A stretch of DNA of 64,000 nt. It comes from Acidobacteriota bacterium. Lineage in GTDB: Bacteria > Acidobacteriota > Holophagae > Acanthopleuribacterales > Acanthopleuribacteraceae. Positions 54,327 to 63,181 of this stretch are shown piece by piece; position 1 is the first letter of the stretch; each line of letters opens with the position of its first letter. Below the pieces are notes generated by a model. The model did no database searches. It had not been told where the DNA came from and saw nothing but the letters and a program-made list of their open reading frames with translations. Location: positions 62,001 to 126,000 of the forward strand of contig JACJWC010000013.1 in the NCBI GenBank assembly GCA_020637335.1, in the 5' to 3' direction. The translations under genes and the position numbers were made by a program.

Positions 54327-56501
54327 TTAAAAAGTTCGGCCGACGTAGAGGTAAACCTCATTGTCGTATTCTTCTGAAAAGCCCGTGGCGAAATAAACCG
54401 GGCCCATGACCGTATCGATACCGATGACCAAACTCAACGACGTCTTGAGGTCGCCCCAGTCCGCAACTTGGCTGTTGGACCACAAATTTCCTGCTTCAAG
54501 TGAACCGCCCACATAAATGCCATCGCCGAAGGCGGTGGGTAATTGAGCGATGCGGTAGAGATACACCACTGCCGAAGATGCACCGTAACGGCCGTTGATA
54601 CTGTCGCGCTGGTAACCCGACAGGCGAAAGAGACCGCCGAGGTTTTGGGCTTCAGGACCTTCCGTATCCAAAGCCGAGAAATAATTGGAAAGGCTCAGAA
54701 GGGTATGGCGGCCATGCGTCGTTGCCAAGCCTAAAAAGCCGACTAGACGTTTGTACTCGCTTTCAGAACCCCAGGCTTCATTGGCATCGAAGTAATTGAG
54801 GGCAACAAAACTACCATGACGGGGAAAGTTCATATTGTCGAATTGGTCCCAAACCAATACGGCACTCAAGCCAGCGACATCCACGTCAAAGGACTCGCCT
54901 TGATTGGGACCGGTTTGTGGTTCAAGGGTGGATCGGGTAAAAGCGGGCCCGATCCGAATGGCGCCAAATCGATCAAATTGATAACCCAAGGAGAGCACTG
55001 CGGAACCGGTATCAATACGGTAGGGTGCAAACAACCCTGCACTCTGTTCAAAGTATCCATCGGCCGTCTGGGAAAGAACGGATACAGCCGCGAACCAGGT
55101 CTCCGCGCGGCTGAGCGGTTGGTAAAATTCGGCCTGAAGGCTGGGTGATTCACCGAGTTGGGCGGTTAATTTCAACTCCGCACGAAGCCGGTTCAGTTGC
55201 GTCATGTTGTAACTGGCCAGGAAATCGAAGCTGCTGTCGCCGGCAAAGTCGGCGAATAAATTTGTACCAAATCGCAGGTAATTGGGACCCCAATCTTTTT
55301 CCTGGGCCTCAAGAAGTAAATCGCAATCATCGCCTTCGCGATTCAGGCTGAAATCGACCCTTTGATAGTCGCCGAGTTCGTAGAGGTGTTGCAGGTTAGT
55401 GCGAATACGTTCCAAATCAAACGCATCACCGGGTCGAATGTTGACGTGCTGAAACAAATGGTCCGCTTGGTCTTCGGCGGACTGAACAATTTGGACGGAG
55501 CGAAAGGTGTTCAATTGGGGATGTGGTCGGCGGATTTTTTCCAGGTGTGCTTGGTATTCCCCGGCGGGCACGCTGAGCCGGCTCAGGTCTGCTCTCATTT
55601 TTAAAGCGGCCTCAATGCCGAGCGGCACCATTTCGGGTCCGCGCTCAAATTCAGATGAACCGAATCCTTGCAGTTCGGGACGAATGATGACGTTGGCCAT
55701 GGACAACGATTTCTGGACATTGGTGCGGATTTGCATGCCGATCATTTGATTGGTGATGCGAGAAATGGAGTTGAGCTGATTTTGCTCAAAAAGCGGTTCG
55801 CCCACATCCACGGCAATGACTATATCGGCGCCCATGTCCAACGCCTCCTGAACGGGCAGGTTCTCAACCAATCCACCATCGACCAGCAGAAACCCATTGA
55901 TCTGGATGGGGGCGAAAACGCCTGGAATCGACATACTGGCCCTTACCGCCCGCGCCAGATCGCCGTGATCCAACACCACCTTTTCGCCGCGCTCAATATC
56001 AGTCGCCACGGCACAAAAAGGAATGGCCAGTTGATGAAAATCTTCGGTCCCAACGGCGCGAATCAGCAGAGATTGCAGGACAAAGCTCAGTTTTTGGCCC
56101 TGGACCAGGCCGGACGGCGATTGGAACTTACCGTGGTTAAAACCCAACTCAAAGCGGGTCAAGTAGGTTTGGTCGTCCACCTTACGTCGATAAGCCAGAT
56201 CTTTGCGCGGCGGTCGGTCATCAAAAATATCGCGCCAATCGGTTTGGGCCAGGGCCTGTTCAATTTCTTGTGGCGAGAGCCCGGTCGCATAGGCGGCGCC
56301 GACAATCGCACCCATGCTGGTACCGGTCACCATATGGACAGGAATGCGCATTTCTTCCAGGGCCTTTAACACCCCGATATGAGCACTGCCGCGGGCGCCG
56401 CCACCACTCAGCACCAAAGCGATGCGCGGCGATTCCTGGGCCCAGATCCCTAAACTGCAGGCCAAACTCAAAATGATTAACCCAGTGCGACAACCAGCCA
56501 C
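54327..56501 (-). CDS. Patatin-POTRA-beta-barrel protein (PlpD-type, type Vd)
   Basis: Start at GTG 56501, which has AGGAGGATGGC right before it; the frame goes on to 56540. About 724 residues: signal peptide, patatin lipase domain with oxyanion loop SGGGARG, nucleophile GTSMG and the dyad DGG (LLVDGGLVENLPV), then a POTRA domain (~330-400) and a 16-strand-like surface-antigen barrel ending in Phe. This is the PlpD type of two-part autotransporter that displays or releases a phospholipase. It likely sits in the outer membrane. Confidence 0.92.
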   Translation of the reverse strand: MAGCRTGLIILSLACSLGIWAQESPRIALVLSGGGARGSAHIGVLKALEEMRIPVHMVTGTSMGAIVGAAYATGLSPQEIEQALAQTDWRDIFDDRPPRKDLAYRRKVDDQTYLTRFELGFNHGKFQSPSGLVQGQKLSFVLQSLLIRAVGTEDFHQLAIPFCAVATDIERGEKVVLDHGDLARAVRASMSIPGVFAPIQINGFLLVDGGLVENLPVQEALDMGADIVIAVDVGEPLFEQNQLNSISRITNQMIGMQIRTNVQKSLSMANVIIRPELQGFGSSEFERGPEMVPLGIEAALKMRADLSRLSVPAGEYQAHLEKIRRPHPQLNTFRSVQIVQSAEDQADHLFQHVNIRPGDAFDLERIRTNLQHLYELGDYQRVDFSLNREGDDCDLLLEAQEKDWGPNYLRFGTNLFADFAGDSSFDFLASYNMTQLNRLRAELKLTAQLGESPSLQAEFYQPLSRAETWFAAVSVLSQTADGYFEQSAGLFAPYRIDTGSAVLSLGYQFDRFGAIRIGPAFTRSTLEPQTGPNQGESFDVDVAGLSAVLVWDQFDNMNFPRHGSFVALNYFDANEAWGSESEYKRLVGFLGLATTHGRHTLLSLSNYFSALDTEGPEAQNLGGLFRLSGYQRDSINGRYGASSAVVYLYRIAQLPTAFGDGIYVGGSLEAGNLWSNSQVADWGDLKTSLSLVIGIDTVMGPVYFATGFSEEYDNEVYLYVGRTF

Positions 56502-56540
56502 GCCATCCTCCTGTTTTCCGCATTCAAGCACGAAACCCAA

Positions 56541-57063
56541 TCCTCTAAACGGCTTTTTTTAGGATTGACGCTGCAAGCTTCAGGTAGCAGGCCGGATTTC
56601 TATGGGTTGCAACCGGCCTTAAGCTTCATGGCGATAGCAGCAGGCTGAATCGGCTAGAAATCAGCCAGAATCCGGTTGCTCCAGCCAGCCCCGAATGGAG
56701 CCGAGCAGATCTTTTGGTTTCGCATGCAGTTTGGACTTATTTTAGAGATCAATAGCCTGATCGAACTCGGAGTCTCCGGCTCTTCCCCAGAAAGTGGGCC
56801 TGGCTGCGCCCGCAGGGCGACAGGTCAGAACCCAGGGTGACAAGCGCAGCGCGGAACCCTGGGAAAGGCGGCCTCAAGAGGTCAGAGCCCGCAAGGGCGA
56901 CAGGGTTTGGTCGGTGATTTTCTCATAGATAAAAGTTTCGGCTGGCTCCCTTTTGCCCAGCCGGGCAGATCTCAATATTTGTCCAAACTCCAGCCAGCCC
57001 AGAAGGGAGCCGAACGGGAAAGGTCCCCAGTCAGTACCGCGACTGAGCGAAAATCAACGCGTT
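56541..57063. other. Gene-free 523-bp stretch with inverted and repeated words
   Basis: Contains the stem CCCAGGGT ... ACCCTGGG around GACAAGCGCAGCGCGGA (~56832-56863), two variants of a CGCAGGGCGACAGG / CGCAAGGGCGACAGG word, and two copies of a CTCCAGCCAGCCC-N5-GGAGCCGA pattern (~56688 and ~56991). It looks like a pile-up of short dispersed repeats. No gene seen. Confidence 0.6.
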
Positions 57064-59094
57064 TCAGGCGGAATCTGGACGGTCATCCGTTTTTGCTGGC
57101 TGATTGGGTTCGGGATCGGCATGGCTTGCGTCTAGATAAAAGAATGCCGATTCGATTTGTTCGTGGCTACCGACCAGAACCAGGGTATCGCCAGGCTCAA
57201 TGGTCATTTCGGAAGGTGGGTTGGGGTAGGGTACTTCGCCTTTAACAATTGCAATCACTGATGCCCCCGTTTTGGCCCTGAGGCCGGTTTCCAGGAGCGT
57301 TTTGCCGACCACCAAGTGATTGCTGCGCACCATAAAAATATCCGTTGTTCCGGTTGCCAACACTTCCAAAATGCGTTTAGAGATGGTCGTCGGCACATTG
57401 ACCGCGCGCAGCATCTGATAGCCGTCTTCGCGCAGCAATTTGGATTGCGAGCGGATCAGGCTGCGCGGGATATGTAAATGGGTCATGACCGAGGAAACCA
57501 ATTCGATCGAGGATTCAAATTCCTCGGCAATAACAGCATCTGCGCCGCGTCTGCGCAAGGTCTCTATTTCGTGAAAAAAACGGGTACGACAAATGACAAC
57601 GATATGCGGATTGTGTTTCTTGGCTTGAGCAATGATTTTCAAGGTCGCACGCGTATCGGAAATGACCGTGACCAGAATGGGGATTTGGTCGATGCCATGG
57701 GCCTCCAGAATCTCCAAACGGGTTGCATCGCCAAATTGGATTGGTTCGCCTTTTTCGCGATAGGTCCGAACCCGATTGGGATCCAAATCCAAAATTCGGT
57801 AATGGATGCCGGCGCTTTTGAGCACACGCGCCAAGTGTTTGCCGTTTAATCCAAAACCGACGACCAAGACCTGAGGTACTTTGCGGCTAACTGGGGCATC
57901 TGGATCAGCCGAATAGGTTTTGCGGCTCAAGAGTTTGTCCAGCCGTTCGCCCACCGGGTGGGAGGCCTGAATTAGGAGTGGGGTCAAAATTAAGCTCAAT
58001 AACGTTACACTGATCGCGTATTGGTAATGCGTTTCGCTCAGGAAACTTAAGCGGTGACTGGTTTGGATCAAAACAAACGAGAACTCGCCAATTTGAGCCA
58101 AAGCCAGGCTACCGGCCATGCTAATCCGCAACGGTAACCCCAGCGGAAGGCAGGCAAGCGTGATGGTAGCGAACTTAATCAGCAAAACCAGCAGGGTCAA
58201 GCCGACGATCATAGGGAAGTGGTTCAGGCTGAATTCCAGTTGGACCAGCATGCCGATGGCCATAAAAAATAAGCTGGTGAACAGGGTTCGAAAGGGTAAT
58301 GCCTCCGCCTCAATTTGGGCCCGATACTCGGAATTGCCCAACAACATGCCCATTAAGAAAGCGCCCATGCCCATAGAAAAGCCGAGTTTTTCGGTGAATC
58401 CGGCTGCGCCCAAACACAGGGCGATACTGCTCAGCAACAACACTTCGCGCATGCCGGAATTGACGAGCAGGCGTAAGATCCGCGGCAGGAGCCAATGCAT
58501 GGCCCAAACCGATCCGACCAAAGCCAGCATGCCCAACCCCAATTTAGGCAAAAGCGCTGCGTTTCCCTGCGGGTTGGGGTCCGCTAATAACTGAACCACT
58601 ATCAAAAAGGGAACGACCAGGAAATCCTGAAAAATGAGCAGGGCCAAGGCCAGACGTGCTTGTGGCGTTTCGCTTTCTTTGCGGTCTGCATAGATCTTCA
58701 ATACCAGTGCGGTTGAACTGAGCGAAACGATAAGCGCAAAGAGTAATGCTGTTTGCCAATCAAAACCGGAAAAATAACTAACCAGCCAGGTCAAACCGCC
58801 AGTGGCCAAAATTTGCAGCGGGCCACCTACCAAGAAAGCACGTTTGAGATGCTTGATATGCTCAAGCGACAATTCCAATCCAATGATAAAAAGCAGGGTT
58901 ACCACACCGAGTTCAGCGATGTGTTGCACGTTTTCCGGTTCAGAAACCAAGCCCAATCCGGAAGGACCGACCAACATACCGGCCAGCAAAAAGCCAATAA
59001 CGCTGGGGATGCGCAGGCGTTGCGAGAGGGTGATCACAACCAGTGAACCCGTCAGCAAAACGACCAAATCGGCCAGAAATGGCATGGCGTGCAT
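57064..59094 (-). CDS. KefB/CPA2-type cation:proton antiporter with RCK domains
   Basis: A 676-residue monovalent-cation:proton antiporter-2 protein. Twelve or so membrane segments (~5-385), with the motif GMLVGPSGLGLV early on, are followed by a TrkA-N nucleotide-binding domain (VLVVGFGLNGKHLARVL, Rossmann GxGxxG-like) and a TrkA-C domain (~560-650). In this family NAD(H), ATP or glutathione adducts gate K+ or Na+ exchange with H+. GAGAGGG before ATG 59094. Divergent from the TonB receptor gene. Confidence 0.94.
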   Translation of the reverse strand: MHAMPFLADLVVLLTGSLVVITLSQRLRIPSVIGFLLAGMLVGPSGLGLVSEPENVQHIAELGVVTLLFIIGLELSLEHIKHLKRAFLVGGPLQILATGGLTWLVSYFSGFDWQTALLFALIVSLSSTALVLKIYADRKESETPQARLALALLIFQDFLVVPFLIVVQLLADPNPQGNAALLPKLGLGMLALVGSVWAMHWLLPRILRLLVNSGMREVLLLSSIALCLGAAGFTEKLGFSMGMGAFLMGMLLGNSEYRAQIEAEALPFRTLFTSLFFMAIGMLVQLEFSLNHFPMIVGLTLLVLLIKFATITLACLPLGLPLRISMAGSLALAQIGEFSFVLIQTSHRLSFLSETHYQYAISVTLLSLILTPLLIQASHPVGERLDKLLSRKTYSADPDAPVSRKVPQVLVVGFGLNGKHLARVLKSAGIHYRILDLDPNRVRTYREKGEPIQFGDATRLEILEAHGIDQIPILVTVISDTRATLKIIAQAKKHNPHIVVICRTRFFHEIETLRRRGADAVIAEEFESSIELVSSVMTHLHIPRSLIRSQSKLLREDGYQMLRAVNVPTTISKRILEVLATGTTDIFMVRSNHLVVGKTLLETGLRAKTGASVIAIVKGEVPYPNPPSEMTIEPGDTLVLVGSHEQIESAFFYLDASHADPEPNQPAKTDDRPDSA

Positions 59095-59234
59095 AAAACC
59101 CTCTCAATAAATGTCTTGTTCTAATAATGACGCCCAATTTCTTCCGCTGCCCAGGAAGAATGCTCGTGAGGCTTGGACTCAATAATTTCCCTTTTCGGTC
59201 GAAAAGATTCTTATCTCAACTGCTGGTCAAGGCA

Positions 59235-61403
59235 ATGAAATCAAAACTCCTACTCCTGGGCACATTCTACCTTGCTGGGTTATGTCTGTTGGCCCAAGAG
59301 AAGGACGATCTCTTGAGCTTGGATTTGGAAAGCCTCCTGAATATTGCCGTTACAAGTGCAAGTAAGTCCAGTGAAACAGCACGTCTAGCGCCCAGTGTCA
59401 TTCACGTCATGCGCGACCCGCAACACAGCGCGTTTGGGTATCAGAGCATCAATGACATTCTTTACAGCCTGCCCGGTTTTGGGCCGGGCCAAGACTTCGA
59501 TCGAGCGACTGTTCCCACCCGCGGTGTTTTTGATAGCTGGGCCGGCAGCCATTTACTCATGCTGATCGATGGGATTCCAATTAATGACAACTTATATGGC
59601 ACTGCCTACACCTGGGAAATCACCCCACTTTTCCTGGCCAAAACCTTGGAAATCATTCGCGGACCGGGTTCGGCCTTGTATGGCTCCAACGCGATGAATG
59701 GCGTGATCCAAATGAATTCGCCGACTGCTGACGCGCTGGCTGGTCAGATCCATTTCGGCGTTGAATCGGGTCAAAACCAAACCTTTCAGCTCCAGGTTTT
59801 GGCTGGCCAAGACTTTAACTGGCTGGACGCTGTTTTTGGTTTTGCCGCTCGCGAAACGGATGGCGTTTCCTATCCATCTTTGGATGGTTCCGGTCGACTG
59901 GATGCGGATGGGCAATTACAGGCGTATCCGTTGCGCGATGATCAAGCACATCAGTATTTTTGGTTCAAACTCGCCTTCCAACACAAACTTAAAGGTCTGG
60001 AATTTCAGTTTCATCACCAGGAGTGGGATTTTCAGACTGGTCATGGCTGGCTGTGGTGGATCCCCGATTTTCGCGAGAACATGCAAGAGCAGCGACAACT
60101 CGCTTCTTTGCGCTATCGACGCGGCAGTCAAATCAAAACCGAATGGGTGTTGCGCTTCCAAAACCATGAAATCCAATGGAATCAGCGCTATTTCCCCAAT
60201 GGCGCCTTTGATGATTATTACCCGGCCGGTTTGTGGGAGTACCTGGATACCAACGCACAGGATTGGTTCGCCCGAGTTCAAGCATCCCAATCATTTGCAG
60301 CAGATCAACAATGGCTCTTGGGCTGGGAGAGTGTGCGGTTCTTGTACAATGGCGATCACAGCCACACCAGCAACGTCGATCTCGATGACCCGCTTTACCC
60401 GCCATTCCCCCAAAATCAGACCCAGTCCTTAGGGCCTTGGTTGGATTACATCTTGGATCGGCCATTACAAAACCAAGCGTTGTTTGTGCAGTATGTTTCC
60501 GGGAGCCTGTGGGGCCGTCTGAAGGCGACGTTGGGCTTGCGTTGGGACGAACTCATAGTGGATTACCAGGCGATCGATCAACCGGGCCAACCGGACAAAC
60601 ACCGCAGTTTTGCCAAGCTCTCTCCGCGCTTTGCACTGGTCGGTCAACTGGGTTCAAAAGGCGTCTTTAAACTCCTGGCCGGGCGCGCTTTTCGCACGCC
60701 TCTGCCAACCGAATTGGCAGGCGCTCACACCTTTTCGTTGGCTTCCAATATCGAGCAATTGCAGGCTGAGTGGGTGGAATCATTGGAGTTGGCCTATGAG
60801 CACCGGCTGGGCCAAGCGTGGGTCCTGCGCAACAATGTGTTTTTAAATCGGTTTGCCAATCAGATCGCCTATTCCACAGCCGCCAATAATCTGAGTACCA
60901 ATATCCTCAGCCAAAAACATTGGGGCTTGGAAGGGGAGCTGCGCTTCCAAAAAGGGTTACAGGAGGGCTATTTCAATGCGAGTTGGGTGGATCGTTTAGA
61001 CGAAACGGCCCTGGACGGTTCAATAAAAGAGCAGGCCCAACTCACCTGGGACAGTCCCTGGAAACTCAATGCCGGTTACAGCCGCACCAGCGGATCCTGG
61101 CGCTTGGGCGGTCAAGCGCATTACCAGGCTGGGATACGCAGAAGAGATCAAGATGTAGGAACCCAAGCGCTGATTTTCAGCGATGGCATTGTGGTCGATT
61201 TGGATAGCTATCGCCGGCGTGAAATGGGCGGCTGGCTGCGCATCGATGGTCAGATCAGTTACGTCTTGGGTCGGCACGTCGAACTGAAATTGCGTGTTCA
61301 CAACCTACTCGACCGCGACTACGCCTTAATCAAAACGGGACCCTACCCCTTCGACTACCAACAAGCAGGCCGCCAACTCTTCCTGGGTTTCCATCTCCAG
61401 TAA
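59235..61403 (+). CDS. TonB-dependent outer-membrane receptor
   Basis: ATG 59235 is taken because a signal peptide (SKLLLLGTFYLAGLCLLAQ) follows; an in-frame ATG at 59127 would overrun the intergenic part. About 722 residues: the LSLDLESLLNIAVTSASK lead-in typical of this receptor class, a plug domain (~50-165, MLIDGIPINDN, IEIIRGPGSALYGSNAMNGVIQ-like), and a 22-strand barrel ending FHLQ. It brings in a ligand too large for porins, such as a metal chelate or cofactor; nothing nearby tells which. Confidence 0.93.
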   Translation: MKSKLLLLGTFYLAGLCLLAQEKDDLLSLDLESLLNIAVTSASKSSETARLAPSVIHVMRDPQHSAFGYQSINDILYSLPGFGPGQDFDRATVPTRGVFDSWAGSHLLMLIDGIPINDNLYGTAYTWEITPLFLAKTLEIIRGPGSALYGSNAMNGVIQMNSPTADALAGQIHFGVESGQNQTFQLQVLAGQDFNWLDAVFGFAARETDGVSYPSLDGSGRLDADGQLQAYPLRDDQAHQYFWFKLAFQHKLKGLEFQFHHQEWDFQTGHGWLWWIPDFRENMQEQRQLASLRYRRGSQIKTEWVLRFQNHEIQWNQRYFPNGAFDDYYPAGLWEYLDTNAQDWFARVQASQSFAADQQWLLGWESVRFLYNGDHSHTSNVDLDDPLYPPFPQNQTQSLGPWLDYILDRPLQNQALFVQYVSGSLWGRLKATLGLRWDELIVDYQAIDQPGQPDKHRSFAKLSPRFALVGQLGSKGVFKLLAGRAFRTPLPTELAGAHTFSLASNIEQLQAEWVESLELAYEHRLGQAWVLRNNVFLNRFANQIAYSTAANNLSTNILSQKHWGLEGELRFQKGLQEGYFNASWVDRLDETALDGSIKEQAQLTWDSPWKLNAGYSRTSGSWRLGGQAHYQAGIRRRDQDVGTQALIFSDGIVVDLDSYRRREMGGWLRIDGQISYVLGRHVELKLRVHNLLDRDYALIKTGPYPFDYQQAGRQLFLGFHLQ

Positions 61404-61500
61404 GAGCATGGACGCTTTGCTCTGGTCGATCAAAAAGGCCTGCGCCCGTTGCTGAACCGAATAAAACCAGTCAAGGTTTGTTGGGATTTTCAAAAATCAG

Positions 61501-61528
61501 TTGCATTTGAATTTGGTTACTCTATAGG
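61501..61528 (+). promoter_or_regulatory. Candidate sigma70 promoter for the pilus genes
   Basis: TTGCAT (61501-61506), 16-bp spacer, TATAGG (61523-61528), some 25 nt before ATG 61553. Moderate match to the consensus. Confidence 0.4.
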
Positions 61529-61552
61529 ATTAGTCAAATTAGTAAATTTTGG

Positions 61553-62548
61553 ATGGTGGCAACTTTGGCCAATAAAATCGCAGAATCGGAGGCACAATTA
61601 GGTCTCTTTCGACTCGTTCACTTTCGGGTCGACCAGGGTGAGGACCTGGATTCAGCAATTCAAAGCGTGGCTGCGACGTTGCCCCCACATCAAAGGTGGA
61701 AATTACAAGATTATCGGGACTGGCTGGTTGAAGGCAAAGAGCATTTGCCAAGCCAAGGCGTTTTCCCGCTATTGGGGACTTTGGCTATTCTGGGGGTTCG
61801 TCCTGCAAAGAGCCACTTTAGTGAATTTAGTCAGATCCTGGATCAGGTCGCCCACCTGCAATTAAAAATCTTCCGGAATTGGAAATCGTTTAAGGGTTTA
61901 TTCAATTATTTGTGGATTCTGATGGCGATATCACTTGGCATTCTTTCCTTATTGGTGAATAAGTCGATTCCAGCCATCGTCGATTTTTATACCAATTCGA
62001 GAACAGAACTACCGGCCTTAACCCAATCGGCGCTATGGCTTGGAAGCCAAATGTGGGTTCTTCAACTTCTGCTCCTTTTTGCCCTGATTTTTTCCCCTAT
62101 GCTCAAACGACAACTTTTTAATCGAACCTCTCGACTCCAGGCCTGGTGGCCTTCATTAATGGGATTACCTTGGTTGGGTGCGCTCATTCAAACCTACCAT
62201 TGGTTGGCATTTGTGAGTATCGGCCGGTTGTTAATTGGAGACACAAATAACCCGACAAAACCGAATTTCAATAAGTTAAAAGCATGGTTTGACTTGGATC
62301 AAATGTGGTCCAAAAAACCATTCAAAATCGATCAATTGAATAATTTGGTCAGAGCGGAGCAACTGGGTTGCCTCGAACAAGAAATCTTGGCCCAATATGA
62401 GCGTGTTGAGACGGTCACTGCGGCTCAAACGGCAAGCTCATTTGAATCTTTAAAAGCCATGTTTATTGTGTTTTATGGATTGTTCATCGGCTTCTTTATC
62501 ATCATTTTTTATTTGGCAATCTTCAAAATTGCTACAACGGTTGGATGA
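61553..62548 (+). CDS. PilC/GspF-like inner-membrane protein
   Basis: A 331-residue protein with three membrane segments (~118-140, ~165-185, ~300-327) placed as in type IV pilus platform proteins of the PilC/GspF fold, though shorter than the usual ~400 residues and strongly diverged. The adjacent pilin gene, overlapping or abutting it, is the main support. It would sit at the pilus base and interact with an assembly ATPase, which is not in the window. No clear ribosome site before ATG 61553, so the start may differ. Confidence 0.65.
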   Translation: MVATLANKIAESEAQLGLFRLVHFRVDQGEDLDSAIQSVAATLPPHQRWKLQDYRDWLVEGKEHLPSQGVFPLLGTLAILGVRPAKSHFSEFSQILDQVAHLQLKIFRNWKSFKGLFNYLWILMAISLGILSLLVNKSIPAIVDFYTNSRTELPALTQSALWLGSQMWVLQLLLLFALIFSPMLKRQLFNRTSRLQAWWPSLMGLPWLGALIQTYHWLAFVSIGRLLIGDTNNPTKPNFNKLKAWFDLDQMWSKKPFKIDQLNNLVRAEQLGCLEQEILAQYERVETVTAAQTASSFESLKAMFIVFYGLFIGFFIIIFYLAIFKIATTVG

Positions 62549-62556
62549 GGTGTCAC

Positions 62557-63060
62557 ATGCGCAAATTTCAAGGATTTTCTCTGGTGGAATTGATGGTCGT
62601 TATTGCGATTATAGCGACCTTGGCTTCCATCTCGCTGCCGCTTTATGGCGATTTTGTGACACGCGCTCAGGTGACGGAAAGTTTGAGTCTGGTTAATGAT
62701 TTAAAGAGTTATGTCAAAGATTTTCATCGCCACACAGGACAATTTCCAAAAACGAACGCAGAAGCTGGGGTTCCCGAACCCAATAAATTGATAGGCATTT
62801 ATGTGACCCAGATTGAGTTAGAAAACGGTGCCTTTCATATCCAATTCGGAAACCGGGCCCATAAAGCGTTACAGGGCAAAATTTTGACCATTCAACCGGT
62901 CATCGTCCCCGATAGTCCCATGAGCCCGTTCTCTTGGACGGGTGGTTTCGCCGATCCGCCTTCCGGAATGATTTCTGTCGGTGAAAACCGAACTGATATA
63001 GATGAGAAATTATTGCCCTACATTATGCGCAACCCCAGAAAGGATTCTTCAACCAATTAA
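62557..63060 (+). CDS. Type IV pilin-like protein
   Basis: ATG 62557 (MRKFQGFSLVELM) has GAGG six bases before it and gives a standard short leader; ATG 62545 is also in frame. The 167-residue product has the prepilin peptidase site QG/FSLVELMVVIAII with Glu5 after the cut and a hydrophobic assembly helix. The C-terminal globular domain has no Cys pair. It resembles major pilins of the PilA/PilE type or a pseudopilin. It follows the PilC-like gene directly. Confidence 0.93.
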   Translation: MRKFQGFSLVELMVVIAIIATLASISLPLYGDFVTRAQVTESLSLVNDLKSYVKDFHRHTGQFPKTNAEAGVPEPNKLIGIYVTQIELENGAFHIQFGNRAHKALQGKILTIQPVIVPDSPMSPFSWTGGFADPPSGMISVGENRTDIDEKLLPYIMRNPRKDSSTN

Positions 63061-63181
63061 CACAACGAATAAAAGAGGTCAGTCTGTTCTCTCGCCTTGT
63101 GGTTTTTAGGAAAGTGCAGGTATTGGCTTGCGGCCAGCCTTGTTTGCTTAACCAACATCATTATTTAGGGTCGGGTTGTAC

